Shown piece after piece: positions 36,346 through 44,588 of a DNA stretch of 64,000 nucleotides; positions within the stretch are counted from its first letter, which is position 1; each line of letters opens with the position of its first letter. Source of the stretch: Marinomonas ushuaiensis DSM 15871 (GTDB taxonomy: Bacteria > Pseudomonadota > Gammaproteobacteria > Pseudomonadales > Marinomonadaceae); contig NZ_JAMB01000009.1 in NCBI RefSeq assembly GCF_000521805.1, forward strand, positions 1-64,000, written 5' to 3'. Under the pieces are notes generated by a model that saw nothing but the letters and a program-made list of their open reading frames with translations, did no database searches and was not told the origin of the DNA. A program made the translations under genes and the position numbers.

Positions 36346-36843
36346 TTATTTATCGTGACGATCAGCCCTTTTTTCAGCGCAGTCATTTAGGCGTTCTTTT
36401 TGTAACTCTACGAATTTCGTTTTTTGTTCAGGTGTTAAAATACTGATCATTTGGTACTGGTTGTTTAGCAAGCTAACTTGGCGTTTAATTTGTTTTTGTG
36501 CCATTTTTTGTGCGATTTCAGTGGCTTTAGCAGGATCGAATTTATCAGCAAGCAACAGGCTATTTACTTTTTCAAAGTCCGCTAAACGTTTTGCTTGATG
36601 TTGTTCAGGCTTGTCTTTGCCTTTATTCTTACGTTCTTCTTTAGTCGCTTTACGCAATGTTTTGAACTGCTCTTTTTGAATGTCAGTCAACTCTAATTGT
36701 TTCATAATGCCGCGATCCATGCCAACGCGACATTCGCCTTTGTGACCCTTGTTGTCTTTCCCGCCGAAGGCGAAAGCACTACCTGTGCTCAATACTAATG
36801 GTAAAACAACAGATGCGATAATAAGTTTTTTAGTCATTTTCAT
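36346..36843 (-). CDS. Spy/CpxP-family periplasmic protein
   Basis: 165 residues with a signal peptide (MKMTKKLIIASVVLPLVLSTGSAFA) and two LTxxQ-type motifs, LTDIQKEQFKTLRKATKEERK and LTPEQKTKFVELQKERLND, the hallmark of the CpxP/Spy chaperone-regulator family. Very rich in Lys, Glu and Gln, with coiled helices. It is divergent from cpxRA, as cpxP is in E. coli, and a CpxR box lies between them. It probably restrains CpxA in unstressed cells or holds misfolded envelope proteins. Confidence 0.88.
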   Translation of the reverse strand: MKMTKKLIIASVVLPLVLSTGSAFAFGGKDNKGHKGECRVGMDRGIMKQLELTDIQKEQFKTLRKATKEERKNKGKDKPEQHQAKRLADFEKVNSLLLADKFDPAKATEIAQKMAQKQIKRQVSLLNNQYQMISILTPEQKTKFVELQKERLNDCAEKRADRHDK

Positions 36844-36947
36844 GTTCTTTTCCTTCTATACTGTTTAGGACGTTTTGAGTAATTCGCTGTGTTTGCAGCG
36901 CATAGGGATAGAATAAAGATTGTTAGGTCAAGTAGCGTATCGCCAAG

Positions 36948-36962
36948 GTAAATTATCGTAAA
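36948..36962. promoter_or_regulatory. CpxR box
   Basis: GTAAA-TTATC-GTAAA is an exact match to the E. coli CpxR consensus GTAAA-N5-GTAAA. It lies 105 bp upstream of the Spy/CpxP-like start and 79 bp upstream of cpxR, so both directions can be under autogenous Cpx control. Confidence 0.82.
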
Positions 36963-37040
36963 AGCAGCATTGTTGTTCTGATTTCAACGTAAAATAAGGT
37001 CAGTTGCTCTTTTGTCCGTACGACCGTTTAGGAATTTCTA

Positions 37041-37727
37041 ATGCCACATATTTTAATAATCGATGATGATGTTGAATTGAGTGACCTACTCAAAGAGGTT
37101 TTGTCTTTTGAAAGCTGTACGGTTTCTACTGCATATGATGGTATGGAAGGTTTAGAGGCCATGAATGACAGTGTTGATCTTGTTTTACTTGATGTGATGA
37201 TGCCTAAGCTAAATGGATTTGAGACATTAAAGCTGTTGCGTGAAAAATGGGAGGTGCCGGTTTTAATGTTGACGGCGAAAGGCGATGAGATTGATCGTGT
37301 AGTAGGGCTTGAATTAGGTGCTGACGATTACTTGCCAAAACCGTTTAGTGAACGTGAATTGTTGGCTCGAATTCGTGCCATTTTACGTCGTACTCAAACA
37401 CCGAAAGCTCAACAGCAGAATGATTTTGTTACCTATCGTGATATTAAAATTTATCCTGGGCGTTTAGAGGCGTATTGCAATGGTGAGCTTCTGGATGTGA
37501 CGAGTACGGAATTTGCGCTCTTGCATTATTTTTTACTTCATCCAGGTCAAGTGCTCACTAAGGAAGTTTTAAGTCTTGATGTATTAGGTAAGCGGCTAGC
37601 TGCGTTTGATAGGGCGGTAGATATGCATGTTTCGAATTTGCGTAAAAAATTGCCAGATTGGCCGAATGGCAAGCCTCGAATAAAAACCTTGCGAGGTCGT
37701 GGTTATTTACTGGTGGAGGGTGACTAA
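37041..37727 (+). CDS. cpxR: Envelope-stress response regulator CpxR
   Basis: 228-residue OmpR-family regulator. The receiver domain has DDDVELSDLL, phospho-acceptor Asp in VDLVLLDVMMPKLNG (about residue 51), MLTAKGDEIDRVVGLELGADDYLPKPF and the C-terminal winged helix with VLTKEVLSLDVLGKRLAAFDRAVDMHVSNLRKKL and IKTLRGRGYLL. The AFDRAVDMHVSNLR block is typical of CpxR. AGGAA precedes the start. The stop overlaps the cpxA start (ctaATG), so the two are translationally coupled. Confidence 0.93.
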   Translation: MPHILIIDDDVELSDLLKEVLSFESCTVSTAYDGMEGLEAMNDSVDLVLLDVMMPKLNGFETLKLLREKWEVPVLMLTAKGDEIDRVVGLELGADDYLPKPFSERELLARIRAILRRTQTPKAQQQNDFVTYRDIKIYPGRLEAYCNGELLDVTSTEFALLHYFLLHPGQVLTKEVLSLDVLGKRLAAFDRAVDMHVSNLRKKLPDWPNGKPRIKTLRGRGYLLVEGD

Positions 37728-39124
37728 TGCGTTTGCCAAAAATTACCAGCTTATATGGACGTATTTTCGCTATATTTTGGTTCACCATGTTTCTTGTTAC
37801 CTTGGCCGTATTGGCATTGCCACATCTTGACCCACGAAAAACAAGAGATATTAGCCCGCCTTACTATGAGCGTTTGACAGAAGTAAGAGATCAAATAGAA
37901 CGTGAATTTTCTGCAGCCAATAGTATTGGACAGGTATTAGCCGCTTTTGACTCCAGGCCACCTAGAGATTCAAATGATGGTCGATTAAAGGTTTTTATTA
38001 CCGATATTGATAGTAATATTCTAACGGTTTACCGCCGTCCTGATTTTTCTTTAAAAGCTTTACGTAACTTTGTGACGACGATTGAAACTCCCTTAGCTCC
38101 CCAACAAAGACTTTATGGCAGAGTGATGATATCAGGGCCGTTTCCGATTCAACTTGCTAATGATGATTACTATCTTTACATCGGAGCTAAATGGAACCAA
38201 CCACCAAACTTTGTGATACAGCTGTTTGATCATCCATTTCGTCTATTACTCGCGGTTATGTTAGTGAGTACACCGTTTTTATTATGGCTGTCTTGGGCAC
38301 TCAGTCAGCCTGCACGTCGTTTGGAGTTAGCCGCTCAGAGAGTGGCTCAGGGTATATTTGAAACAGACCCGGAGCTTGAGAAAGGCACATCAGAATTCCG
38401 TCAAGCGGGAGCGAGTTTTAATCAAATGGTGGAAGCCATTAATCTGATGATTTGTCGTCAGCAACGTTTGTTGTCTGACATTTCCCATGAATTGCGTTCA
38501 CCGCTAACTCGTTTAAGAATGGCGCAAGCGTTGGCAACGCGAAAACAGGGAGAAAGTACAGAGCTCGTTCGCATTGATACTGAAGCCCAGCGGCTTGAGC
38601 AAATGATTGGCAAGTTGCTTGAATTATCGAGTATGCAAGTTGATAGTCATTTAAAAAGAGAATCACAGCCACTTTCTAGTTTATGGGAAGCCTTATTAGC
38701 GGACAGTCAATTTGAAGCCGAACAAATGGGTAAAACACTTTATGTATCTGATATTCCTGAACGATCACTGACGTGTCATCCTCAGCTACTAATGAGCGCT
38801 TTAGAGAATATTGTGAGAAACGCTATTTACTATGGCAAAGACCGCATTGAAGTAAATTTTGATGTTAATACAGAAGATAAGTCAGATGTATTAACTATTC
38901 GGGTGGAGGACAATGGCGGAGGTGTACCGGATGAGGAGCTGGAATCAATCTTTCGTCCTTTCTATCGTGTGTCTACGGCGCGTGATCGTCATAGTGGTGG
39001 AACAGGGTTAGGCTTAGCTATTACAGAGAGTGCTGTTCGTCAGCATAATGGAACCATTAATGCATCTCGCAGTAGCTTAGGTGGTTTGTTGGTTGAGGTT
39101 TCTTTGCCATTATTAAAATCATAA
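37727..39124 (+). CDS. cpxA: Sensor histidine kinase CpxA
   Basis: 465-residue inner-membrane kinase. It has a first transmembrane helix (about residues 11-31), a periplasmic sensor of about 150 residues, and a second helix LLLAVMLVSTPFLLWLSWALS. HAMP follows (QPARRLELAAQRVAQGIFETDPELEKGTSEF), then the phosphorylated His in LLSDISHELRSPLTRLRMA, the N box ALENIVRNAIYYG and ATP-lid blocks RVEDNGGGVPDEELESIFRPFYR and GGTGLGLAI. Partner of CpxR and the Spy/CpxP-like protein. Confidence 0.93.
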   Translation: MRLPKITSLYGRIFAIFWFTMFLVTLAVLALPHLDPRKTRDISPPYYERLTEVRDQIEREFSAANSIGQVLAAFDSRPPRDSNDGRLKVFITDIDSNILTVYRRPDFSLKALRNFVTTIETPLAPQQRLYGRVMISGPFPIQLANDDYYLYIGAKWNQPPNFVIQLFDHPFRLLLAVMLVSTPFLLWLSWALSQPARRLELAAQRVAQGIFETDPELEKGTSEFRQAGASFNQMVEAINLMICRQQRLLSDISHELRSPLTRLRMAQALATRKQGESTELVRIDTEAQRLEQMIGKLLELSSMQVDSHLKRESQPLSSLWEALLADSQFEAEQMGKTLYVSDIPERSLTCHPQLLMSALENIVRNAIYYGKDRIEVNFDVNTEDKSDVLTIRVEDNGGGVPDEELESIFRPFYRVSTARDRHSGGTGLGLAITESAVRQHNGTINASRSSLGGLLVEVSLPLLKS

Positions 39125-39428
39125 AAAAGATTTATTGGATTTTATAGGCGAGCTATGGCAATAGACTCTACTAAATGCTTTTGACTAATCTGCAGCGTTA
39201 ATCAAAAGCATTAGTAGACAAAGTAATAAATTAAGCTCATATTATCTATGAAATTAAATCTTACGTTCATCGTGTTTATTCTGATCTCCTGAATTTCTTT
39301 TCTTTATATCGCATTCTATTTGAAAAAGACGCCATACAATAAACATCTAGCCTAGATGATTAGGCCGATGCTCGTAAATAACCAATGGAGAAGCTCGTAT
39401 TGATTCTCTCTACTATCATAGGAAAAAT
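39125..39428. other. Gap after cpxA with a long inverted repeat
   Basis: 304 bp without a gene. It contains the 52-bp inverted repeat described separately (39167-39218) and a short palindrome CATCTAG-C-CTAGATG (39344-39358) some 70 bp before the next small gene. No strong promoter was identified. Confidence 0.5.
39167..39218. repeat. Long imperfect inverted repeat after cpxA
   Basis: Arms TCTACTAAATGCTTTTGACTAA and TTAATCAAAAGCATTAGTAGA pair along about 21 bp with one extra A and one G-T type mismatch, around TCTGCAGCG. No T tract follows. It may be the cpxRA transcript end or a dispersed repeat. Confidence 0.6.
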
Positions 39429-39644
39429 ATGATAAATACAGCAAAAGAGTTTTTGTTAGAACGGATTTGTATTTTTACAAGTCAGGCATTTGATCCCAAT
39501 TCTGATTCTCAGGTTGTGGGCATGTTAAAAAGTAAATTTAATATACGCTTACCACAACGACGTTCTATGAATGAATCTTTGTCTTCGACTGTAAGTGATC
39601 ATGAAATCATTTCTTTGATCTTGAAATATCGTGCAATGGGGTAA
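39429..39644 (+). CDS. Small protein of unknown function
   Basis: 71 residues, MINTAKEFLLERICIFTSQAFDPNSDSQVVGMLKSKFNIRLPQRRSMNESLSSTVSDHEIISLILKYRAMG. AGGA at 39419-39422 is well placed before the ATG, and composition is protein-like with no membrane segment. I do not recognise a family. The C-terminal half could form two helices. Convergent with the methyltransferase gene 23 bp away. Confidence 0.55.
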   Translation: MINTAKEFLLERICIFTSQAFDPNSDSQVVGMLKSKFNIRLPQRRSMNESLSSTVSDHEIISLILKYRAMG

Positions 39645-39667
39645 AATGCGTTGATGCATTACTCTGA

Positions 39668-40411
39668 TTATTTTTTTACGCACACAAATATTGCGTTGCC
39701 TGACATCTTGTCCCAAGCCATAATCTTGTCGTATTCGTGTTCAAAAATATGAACATCAAAATGCGGTGCGAGCAATTCCCGTAACTCTACAAAATTCAAT
39801 GCCACCATCGGATGTTCGTCTGTCCACTTGTGTGTTGTCTCAGTGGTCTTTTTTTCAATATTCAGTCTTAATGTTTGTTTTTCTCCCTCACCAGAATAAA
39901 ACCAAGAAGAACAAAAGCTAAACTCATTGTTGTCGTGTAAAACGCTGTGTTTTGCCGTTAATGTATTATTTATGTGGCTTTTATCTACGGAATTGAAGCA
40001 CAGGATTCCACCTGTTTTTAATGCTTTGTGAGCGCTTTCAATGCAAGAAATTAGATTTTCAATATCACCACAGTAATGGATCGAATACAGAAAGCAGGTG
40101 ACTAGGTCGTATTGCTGTTCTGTTTTAAAGGCACACATATTGCCTTGCTCAAAGGTAGCTTCAGGGCAGCGTTGGTTAGCAATATCGAGCATGGGTTGGT
40201 TTATGTCGAGTCCATGACATTGGTAGCCCGCTTTAATAAAATGATGAATGTGTGGGCCCGTTCCGCAAGCTAAATCTAAATGCTTAGTTCCGCCATTGCC
40301 AAAGATTTGATGAAGACGATGGATGTTATCGCTTTGGGATTGATAGTTGATATCAGCACACATTAAATCATAGTAACCAGATAAATCCGTATAAAGGGCA
40401 TTGTGAGGCAT
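39668..40411 (-). CDS. Class I SAM-dependent methyltransferase
   Basis: 247 residues. Motif I LDLACGTGPHIHHFIKAGYQCHGLDIN, motif II-like FKTEQQYDLVTCFLYSIHYCGDIENLISCI and the post-III block GGILCFNSVDKSHINN define a class I small-molecule or unspecified methyltransferase. The closest pattern is the YdjG/YcgJ-like group with C-terminal beta-sheet insertion (SFCSSWFYSGEGEKQTLRLNIEKK). The methyl acceptor is unknown. Stands alone on the minus strand. Confidence 0.82.
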   Translation of the reverse strand: MPHNALYTDLSGYYDLMCADINYQSQSDNIHRLHQIFGNGGTKHLDLACGTGPHIHHFIKAGYQCHGLDINQPMLDIANQRCPEATFEQGNMCAFKTEQQYDLVTCFLYSIHYCGDIENLISCIESAHKALKTGGILCFNSVDKSHINNTLTAKHSVLHDNNEFSFCSSWFYSGEGEKQTLRLNIEKKTTETTHKWTDEHPMVALNFVELRELLAPHFDVHIFEHEYDKIMAWDKMSGNAIFVCVKK

Positions 40412-40481
40412 TTTGTTTGATCACTTGGAGGGTAAAATTTGATGGCGCATCATATAGGAAGAATGGTTTTTTGCGAAGCAT

Positions 40482-40523
40482 AAAAAAAGAAGCAAACATA
40501 AGATGTCTGCTTCTTTTTTTTTT
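40482..40523 (-). terminator. Terminator after the NCS2 permease
   Basis: AAAAAAAGAAGCA and TGCTTCTTTTTTT flank a 13-nt loop. The long A and T runs make it effective in either direction. It lies 71 nt past the permease stop on the minus strand. Confidence 0.85.
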
Positions 40524-40593
40524 GTGGTCTTTATTTAAAATGAACTCTTTTAAAAAACACAGAAGAGTTTCTTAGGCAAATACAAAGCGCGTT

Positions 40594-41886
40594 TTAAACA
40601 AATACAAAGTACTTGGCAATAAACAATGCAGCCAGAATATACACAGCAATATTGACTTGTTTACCTTGACCAGACAATAGTTTAATTACCGCGTAGCTGA
40701 TGAAAGAAAGCGCGATACCATCAGCAATGGAATAGGTTAATGGCATGGTGAAGGCCGCAATTAATACTGGAGCCGCCTCAGAAATATCATCCCAATCCAC
40801 GTGGGCCAAACTGCTTGTCATTAGAACAGCCACGTACATTAATGCACCCGCTGTGGCATAAGCAGGAATAGAGCCAGCCAATGGCGCAAAGAAAAGGCTT
40901 AACAAGAATAACAAAGCAACCACGACGGCGGTTAAACCTGTACGCCCGCCTGCAGACACTCCAGAAGCACTTTCAATGTAACTTGTTGTGGAAGATGTTC
41001 CTAATGCCGCACCAACTACGGTTGCGCTGGAGTCAGCCAATAGGGCTTTTTTCAAGCGAGGCAGCTTGCCTTCTTTGTCCAATAAACCACCGCGTTGGCC
41101 TACACCAATAAGCGTACCTGAAGTATCAAACAGATCGACAAAGAAAAAAGCAAAAATCACACTGATCATGCCAATTTGAAAGGCGCCTTCAATGTCCATA
41201 GCGAGAAATGTTGGGGCAATAGAGGGTGGCATAGAAACTAAGCCACCAAAATGATTTTGACCGAATACCATGGATAAAACGGTAACTAATAAAATGCCTA
41301 TCATCACGGCACCGGTGACATTTAAGTAAGCTAATGCACAAATAACAAAGAACCCTAAAAATCCATAGATGGCAGAAGGTGAAGACAAATCACCTAAAGA
41401 AACCATAGTGGCTGGGTTTTTTACAATGATGCCTGCATTTTGGAGCGCAATCATAGCCAAGAACAAACCAATACCCGCTGCAATGCCTAGCTTTAGGGAA
41501 GATGGAATAGCGTTTATTACCCATTCACGAATGCGGAATATACTGATAAAAATGAAAAGAATACCGGATAGGAAGATTGCTCCAAGTGCTTGCTCCCATG
41601 AGTAGCCCATGCCTAATACAACGCCATAGGTAAAGAAGGCGTTTAAGCCCATACCAGGCGCTAATGCAATTGGGTAGTTTGCATAAAGCCCCATGATCAA
41701 ACAACCAATGGCTGCTGCCAGGCAAGTAGCGACAAATACCGCGCCTTGATCCATGCCTGCTTGAGCAAGAATGGATGGGTTAACGAAAATGATATAAGCC
41801 ATGGTTAGGAAGGTGGTAATACCACCAATGACTTCATTACGTATAGACGTATTATGTGCCTTGAGTTGGAAATAGCGTTCGAGCAT
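40594..41886 (-). CDS. NCS2-family purine permease (AdeP/PbuG type)
   Basis: 430-residue inner-membrane proton symporter for adenine, guanine or hypoxanthine. MLERYFQLKAHNTSIRNEVIGGITTFLTMAYIIFVNP is the standard AdeP/GhxP N terminus, so ATG 41886 is chosen over ATG 41922. Other blocks are GLYANYPIALAPGMGLNAFFTYGVV, AAGIGLFLAMIALQNAGI, LFDTSGTLIGVGQRGGLLD and SYIESASGVSAGGRTGLTAVV. No purine riboswitch was seen upstream. An 11-bp CAAATACAAAG repeat straddles the 3' end. Confidence 0.9.
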   Translation of the reverse strand: MLERYFQLKAHNTSIRNEVIGGITTFLTMAYIIFVNPSILAQAGMDQGAVFVATCLAAAIGCLIMGLYANYPIALAPGMGLNAFFTYGVVLGMGYSWEQALGAIFLSGILFIFISIFRIREWVINAIPSSLKLGIAAGIGLFLAMIALQNAGIIVKNPATMVSLGDLSSPSAIYGFLGFFVICALAYLNVTGAVMIGILLVTVLSMVFGQNHFGGLVSMPPSIAPTFLAMDIEGAFQIGMISVIFAFFFVDLFDTSGTLIGVGQRGGLLDKEGKLPRLKKALLADSSATVVGAALGTSSTTSYIESASGVSAGGRTGLTAVVVALLFLLSLFFAPLAGSIPAYATAGALMYVAVLMTSSLAHVDWDDISEAAPVLIAAFTMPLTYSIADGIALSFISYAVIKLLSGQGKQVNIAVYILAALFIAKYFVFV

Positions 41887-42058
41887 GAAGGGTGCCTTTT
41901 TTTTGCCATAGTGGGATTGCATTAAAACTGATCATTTAGTCAGTATTAATTTTTAGGCGGCTAGTATAAAAAAATAGATTGGAATTTGGGAAGGGAAATT
42001 TAAAAAAGGAGTAAAAATAAAGCAAAAATTCAGTTAAGCCACTTAAATAACGTTACCT

Positions 42059-42082
42059 AAAGCCACTATTTTAAAGTGGCTT
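42059..42082 (-). terminator. Hairpin after the TraB-like gene
   Basis: AAAGCCACT and AGTGGCTT pair around TTTTAA about 14 nt past the TraB-like stop on the minus strand. The downstream T run is short in that direction. A third AAGCCACTT copy at 42035 could compete for pairing. Confidence 0.5.
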
Positions 42083-42095
42083 CTTTTTGGTTGTA

Positions 42096-42956
42096 TTAAA
42101 GCTGAGTAATCTTGTAGCCATTGGCTTTAAGCTTTGCTAATACGCTGTCAGGGCCCGCTAAATGCATAGCCCCGACCATGATAAATTCTACAGTATTGTC
42201 TTTTAGCATGTGTTCGATTTGTGGTACCCAAAGGTTGTTACGCTTTACCAATAGTGATTGATACATGTCGGGATAGTCTTCTTTTAACGTATCCATTTCT
42301 AATGTCGCTAGCGCTTTCATATCGCCTTTACGCCAACTATCACGCAAGCTAACTATGCTCTCAGACATTTCTTCAATCTCAGATAAGGCATAGCGCACGA
42401 TAAGGTTATTGTCTTGTTGATTAAGTTCATCAAGCATTTGGATCTGCGCTTCAGGCTGTTCTAACCAACCTTTGCTTTTTCGATCTTGTGTGGCTTTTTT
42501 TGCATAAAACTGATCAACACCTTCACTGGTAAAGCCTAGATGTTTTAGCTCAATCATACTAAGAGACATGGCTAATGAGCCTGGCTTTAAATGTTGTATG
42601 GCGGTGACCGGAATATTTCGGGTATCAAGGTAGGTTTTTAATAAGTTATAAGTGTCCAGTGTGATGATTTGATCAATGGTTGTTCCATCGGTATAAGATA
42701 ATGTTTTTTGGGTTTCTCTTTGAAAAGCTGTGTCAGTTAGCGCATCCATATTTGTCTCAAAAACAACCTTGTCCGAGGCTTGGTACGCTTTTTCATAAGC
42801 TTTTGGTAAGGGATAATCTTCAGCGGTCAGCAGATGAATTGTACCGCCAATATAAAGTATATTTTCTCCAGATGTTATCTTCCAAACAGAAGCTGCTTGA
42901 GTTTGGAAGGTCGCCGCAGCGAGTAAAGTAAATCCGATTCTTTTTAGAAAATGCAT
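42096..42956 (-). CDS. TraB/GumN family protein
   Basis: 286 residues with a signal peptide (MHFLKRIGFTLLAAATFQTQA) and the two family motifs: ILYIGGTIHLLTAEDYPLP near the N terminus and VEFIMVGAMHLAGPDSVLAKLKANGYKI at the C terminus. The GxxH pairs resemble the Tiki/TraB metalloprotease fold, so a periplasmic metal-dependent hydrolase is plausible. No bacterial function is established to my knowledge. Monocistronic. Confidence 0.88.
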   Translation of the reverse strand: MHFLKRIGFTLLAAATFQTQAASVWKITSGENILYIGGTIHLLTAEDYPLPKAYEKAYQASDKVVFETNMDALTDTAFQRETQKTLSYTDGTTIDQIITLDTYNLLKTYLDTRNIPVTAIQHLKPGSLAMSLSMIELKHLGFTSEGVDQFYAKKATQDRKSKGWLEQPEAQIQMLDELNQQDNNLIVRYALSEIEEMSESIVSLRDSWRKGDMKALATLEMDTLKEDYPDMYQSLLVKRNNLWVPQIEHMLKDNTVEFIMVGAMHLAGPDSVLAKLKANGYKITQL

Positions 42957-43059
42957 GTTTGTCTCAGTTTAGTATTGTTAATGGCACTGTATAAAAGCCA
43001 TCCTATTTATAAATAATGGTATTATCTTCGAAATTTTCAATGTCAGTGTCGTGCCTACC

Positions 43060-43599
43060 ATGAATAAAGAGTCAATGAATAAAGAATTTGTTTGTGTTGG
43101 ATTAACGAATCCGAAAGGAGCCGAAAATGTCGGTTCTGTTATGAGAGCCGCTGGTTGCTATCAGGTTGATCAGGTTTTGTATTCAGGTCAACGTTATGAC
43201 CGTGCTGTAAAAATGTCGACGGATACCCAAAATGCAAGCACCTCAATACCTCTTATTAATATTGAAACGCTAAATGTTGATAATTTAATTGATGCAGTCG
43301 ATAGTGATACTAAAATCGTATGTGTTGATTTGATTCAAGGTGCTACGCCTCTGCCTGCTTTTCAACACCCTGAAAAAGCCTTGTATATTTTTGGTCCTGA
43401 AGACGGGACGATAGAACAAAAAGTCGTTGATCGTGCTGATTATGTGGTATTTGTTCCTACTGTCGGTTGTATGAATCTAGCGGCGTCGGTGAATGTATTG
43501 CTTTACGATCGATTGGCTAAATCGGTACGGGCTGAAGCGGGTGATGAGCTGATTCGTCAAAGTAAAGACGTTAACAATAATGTCAAAGTACGTGCTTAA
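43060..43599 (+). CDS. SpoU/TrmH-family RNA 2'-O-methyltransferase
   Basis: 179 residues with the SPOUT knot signatures NPKGAENVGSVMRAAGCYQVDQVLYSG (motif 1, catalytic Arg), ALYIFGPEDGTIEQ (motif 2) and VFVPTVGCMNLAASVNVLLYDRL (motif 3). It lacks an N-terminal substrate-binding domain, so it is a minimal tRNA or rRNA ribose methylase of the TrmL-like size class. The target nucleotide is unknown. ATG 43060 and ATG 43075 are both possible starts; neither has an ideal ribosome-binding site. Confidence 0.85.
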   Translation: MNKESMNKEFVCVGLTNPKGAENVGSVMRAAGCYQVDQVLYSGQRYDRAVKMSTDTQNASTSIPLINIETLNVDNLIDAVDSDTKIVCVDLIQGATPLPAFQHPEKALYIFGPEDGTIEQKVVDRADYVVFVPTVGCMNLAASVNVLLYDRLAKSVRAEAGDELIRQSKDVNNNVKVRA

Positions 43600-43810
43600 T
43601 GGCACAGTCTTGATGGTCTTATCGATTATCTTGCAAATAATTAACTCTATTTTGACAGAGAAAAACACTGATCAATGCAAAAATACCTTTCTAGCCTAAG
43701 GGCAATATTGGAAGGTGATATTTTTATTTATATTTTTGATTCTTTTTCAAAGTCTACACACCTTCCTTTACTTGTCTTATCTATAGACCGGACGTAAGGA
43801 CGATATTTTA

Positions 43811-44557
43811 ATGCTCCCCCTAAAATCACTGACTTTTGTCGGTTTGATGTTTGCAATTCCGGCTCTTCATGCCGAAAAGGCAACAAAATCGTTAGAGCCC
43901 TTTAGGGCGGAATTAGAGCTAGGTATTATCGACACGTCTGGCAATACGGAAAGTACTTCGCTAATAGGTAAAGCGACGTTACACCAAGACTTTAGAGAAT
44001 GGAAAGGCAAATACTTAATTGACACGCTTTATAATAAGGGTGAGTACGATGGGGAAACCCAAACCACAGCGCAAAAACTGTTTTTTTCTGCACAAAGTGA
44101 TTATAAATTAACCAGTGAGAATACCTCTATATTTGTGTATGGATCCTACACGGACGATCGATTAAGTGGTTATGATTATCAAAATATCGTTTCTGTAGGT
44201 TATGCCGCTCGGTTGTTTTCTAACCAGTATTCTTTTTTAGATTACAGTGTGGGTCCAGGTTATTCTTTTTATAAAACTGACGATGGTGATAAAGATAACG
44301 CCGCTATCTTTCGTTTAGAAGTAGAATATCAATATATTATAAGTCCTACGGCAAAGTTCACTCAAACACTCAGTACTCAAAAAGCCTTAGAAGAGAGCGA
44401 AAATACTCAGTCTAAATCGGAAACGGCGATTAGTACAAAAATCCGTCGTGGTATGAATCTTAAGGCTGCTTACACTGTTACTCATAATAGCCAAGTGCTT
44501 GATGATATCCAAAAGACCGATGCAGTGACGAGTTTGACGCTGGCCTATGCATTTTAA
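43811..44557 (+). CDS. DUF481 outer-membrane protein (YdiY-like)
   Basis: 248 residues with a signal peptide (LTFVGLMFAIPALHA). FRAELELGIIDTSGNTESTSLIGKATLHQDFREWKGKYLIDTLY is the DUF481 opening. It ends VTSLTLAYAF with an aromatic terminal residue, consistent with a salt-induced-type beta-barrel. Function of the family is unclear. It precedes the CobW GTPase by 31 nt on the same strand, so the pair may be one transcript. Confidence 0.85.
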   Translation: MLPLKSLTFVGLMFAIPALHAEKATKSLEPFRAELELGIIDTSGNTESTSLIGKATLHQDFREWKGKYLIDTLYNKGEYDGETQTTAQKLFFSAQSDYKLTSENTSIFVYGSYTDDRLSGYDYQNIVSVGYAARLFSNQYSFLDYSVGPGYSFYKTDDGDKDNAAIFRLEVEYQYIISPTAKFTQTLSTQKALEESENTQSKSETAISTKIRRGMNLKAAYTVTHNSQVLDDIQKTDAVTSLTLAYAF

Positions 44558-44588
44558 ACCTCAAAAACTTTCAGATAAGAATTGAATC

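Noticed and set aside
41923..42058. Purine riboswitch upstream of the NCS2 permease
   Set aside because: No conserved purine-aptamer core (paired loops with the J-region motifs) could be found in the short AT-rich gap.
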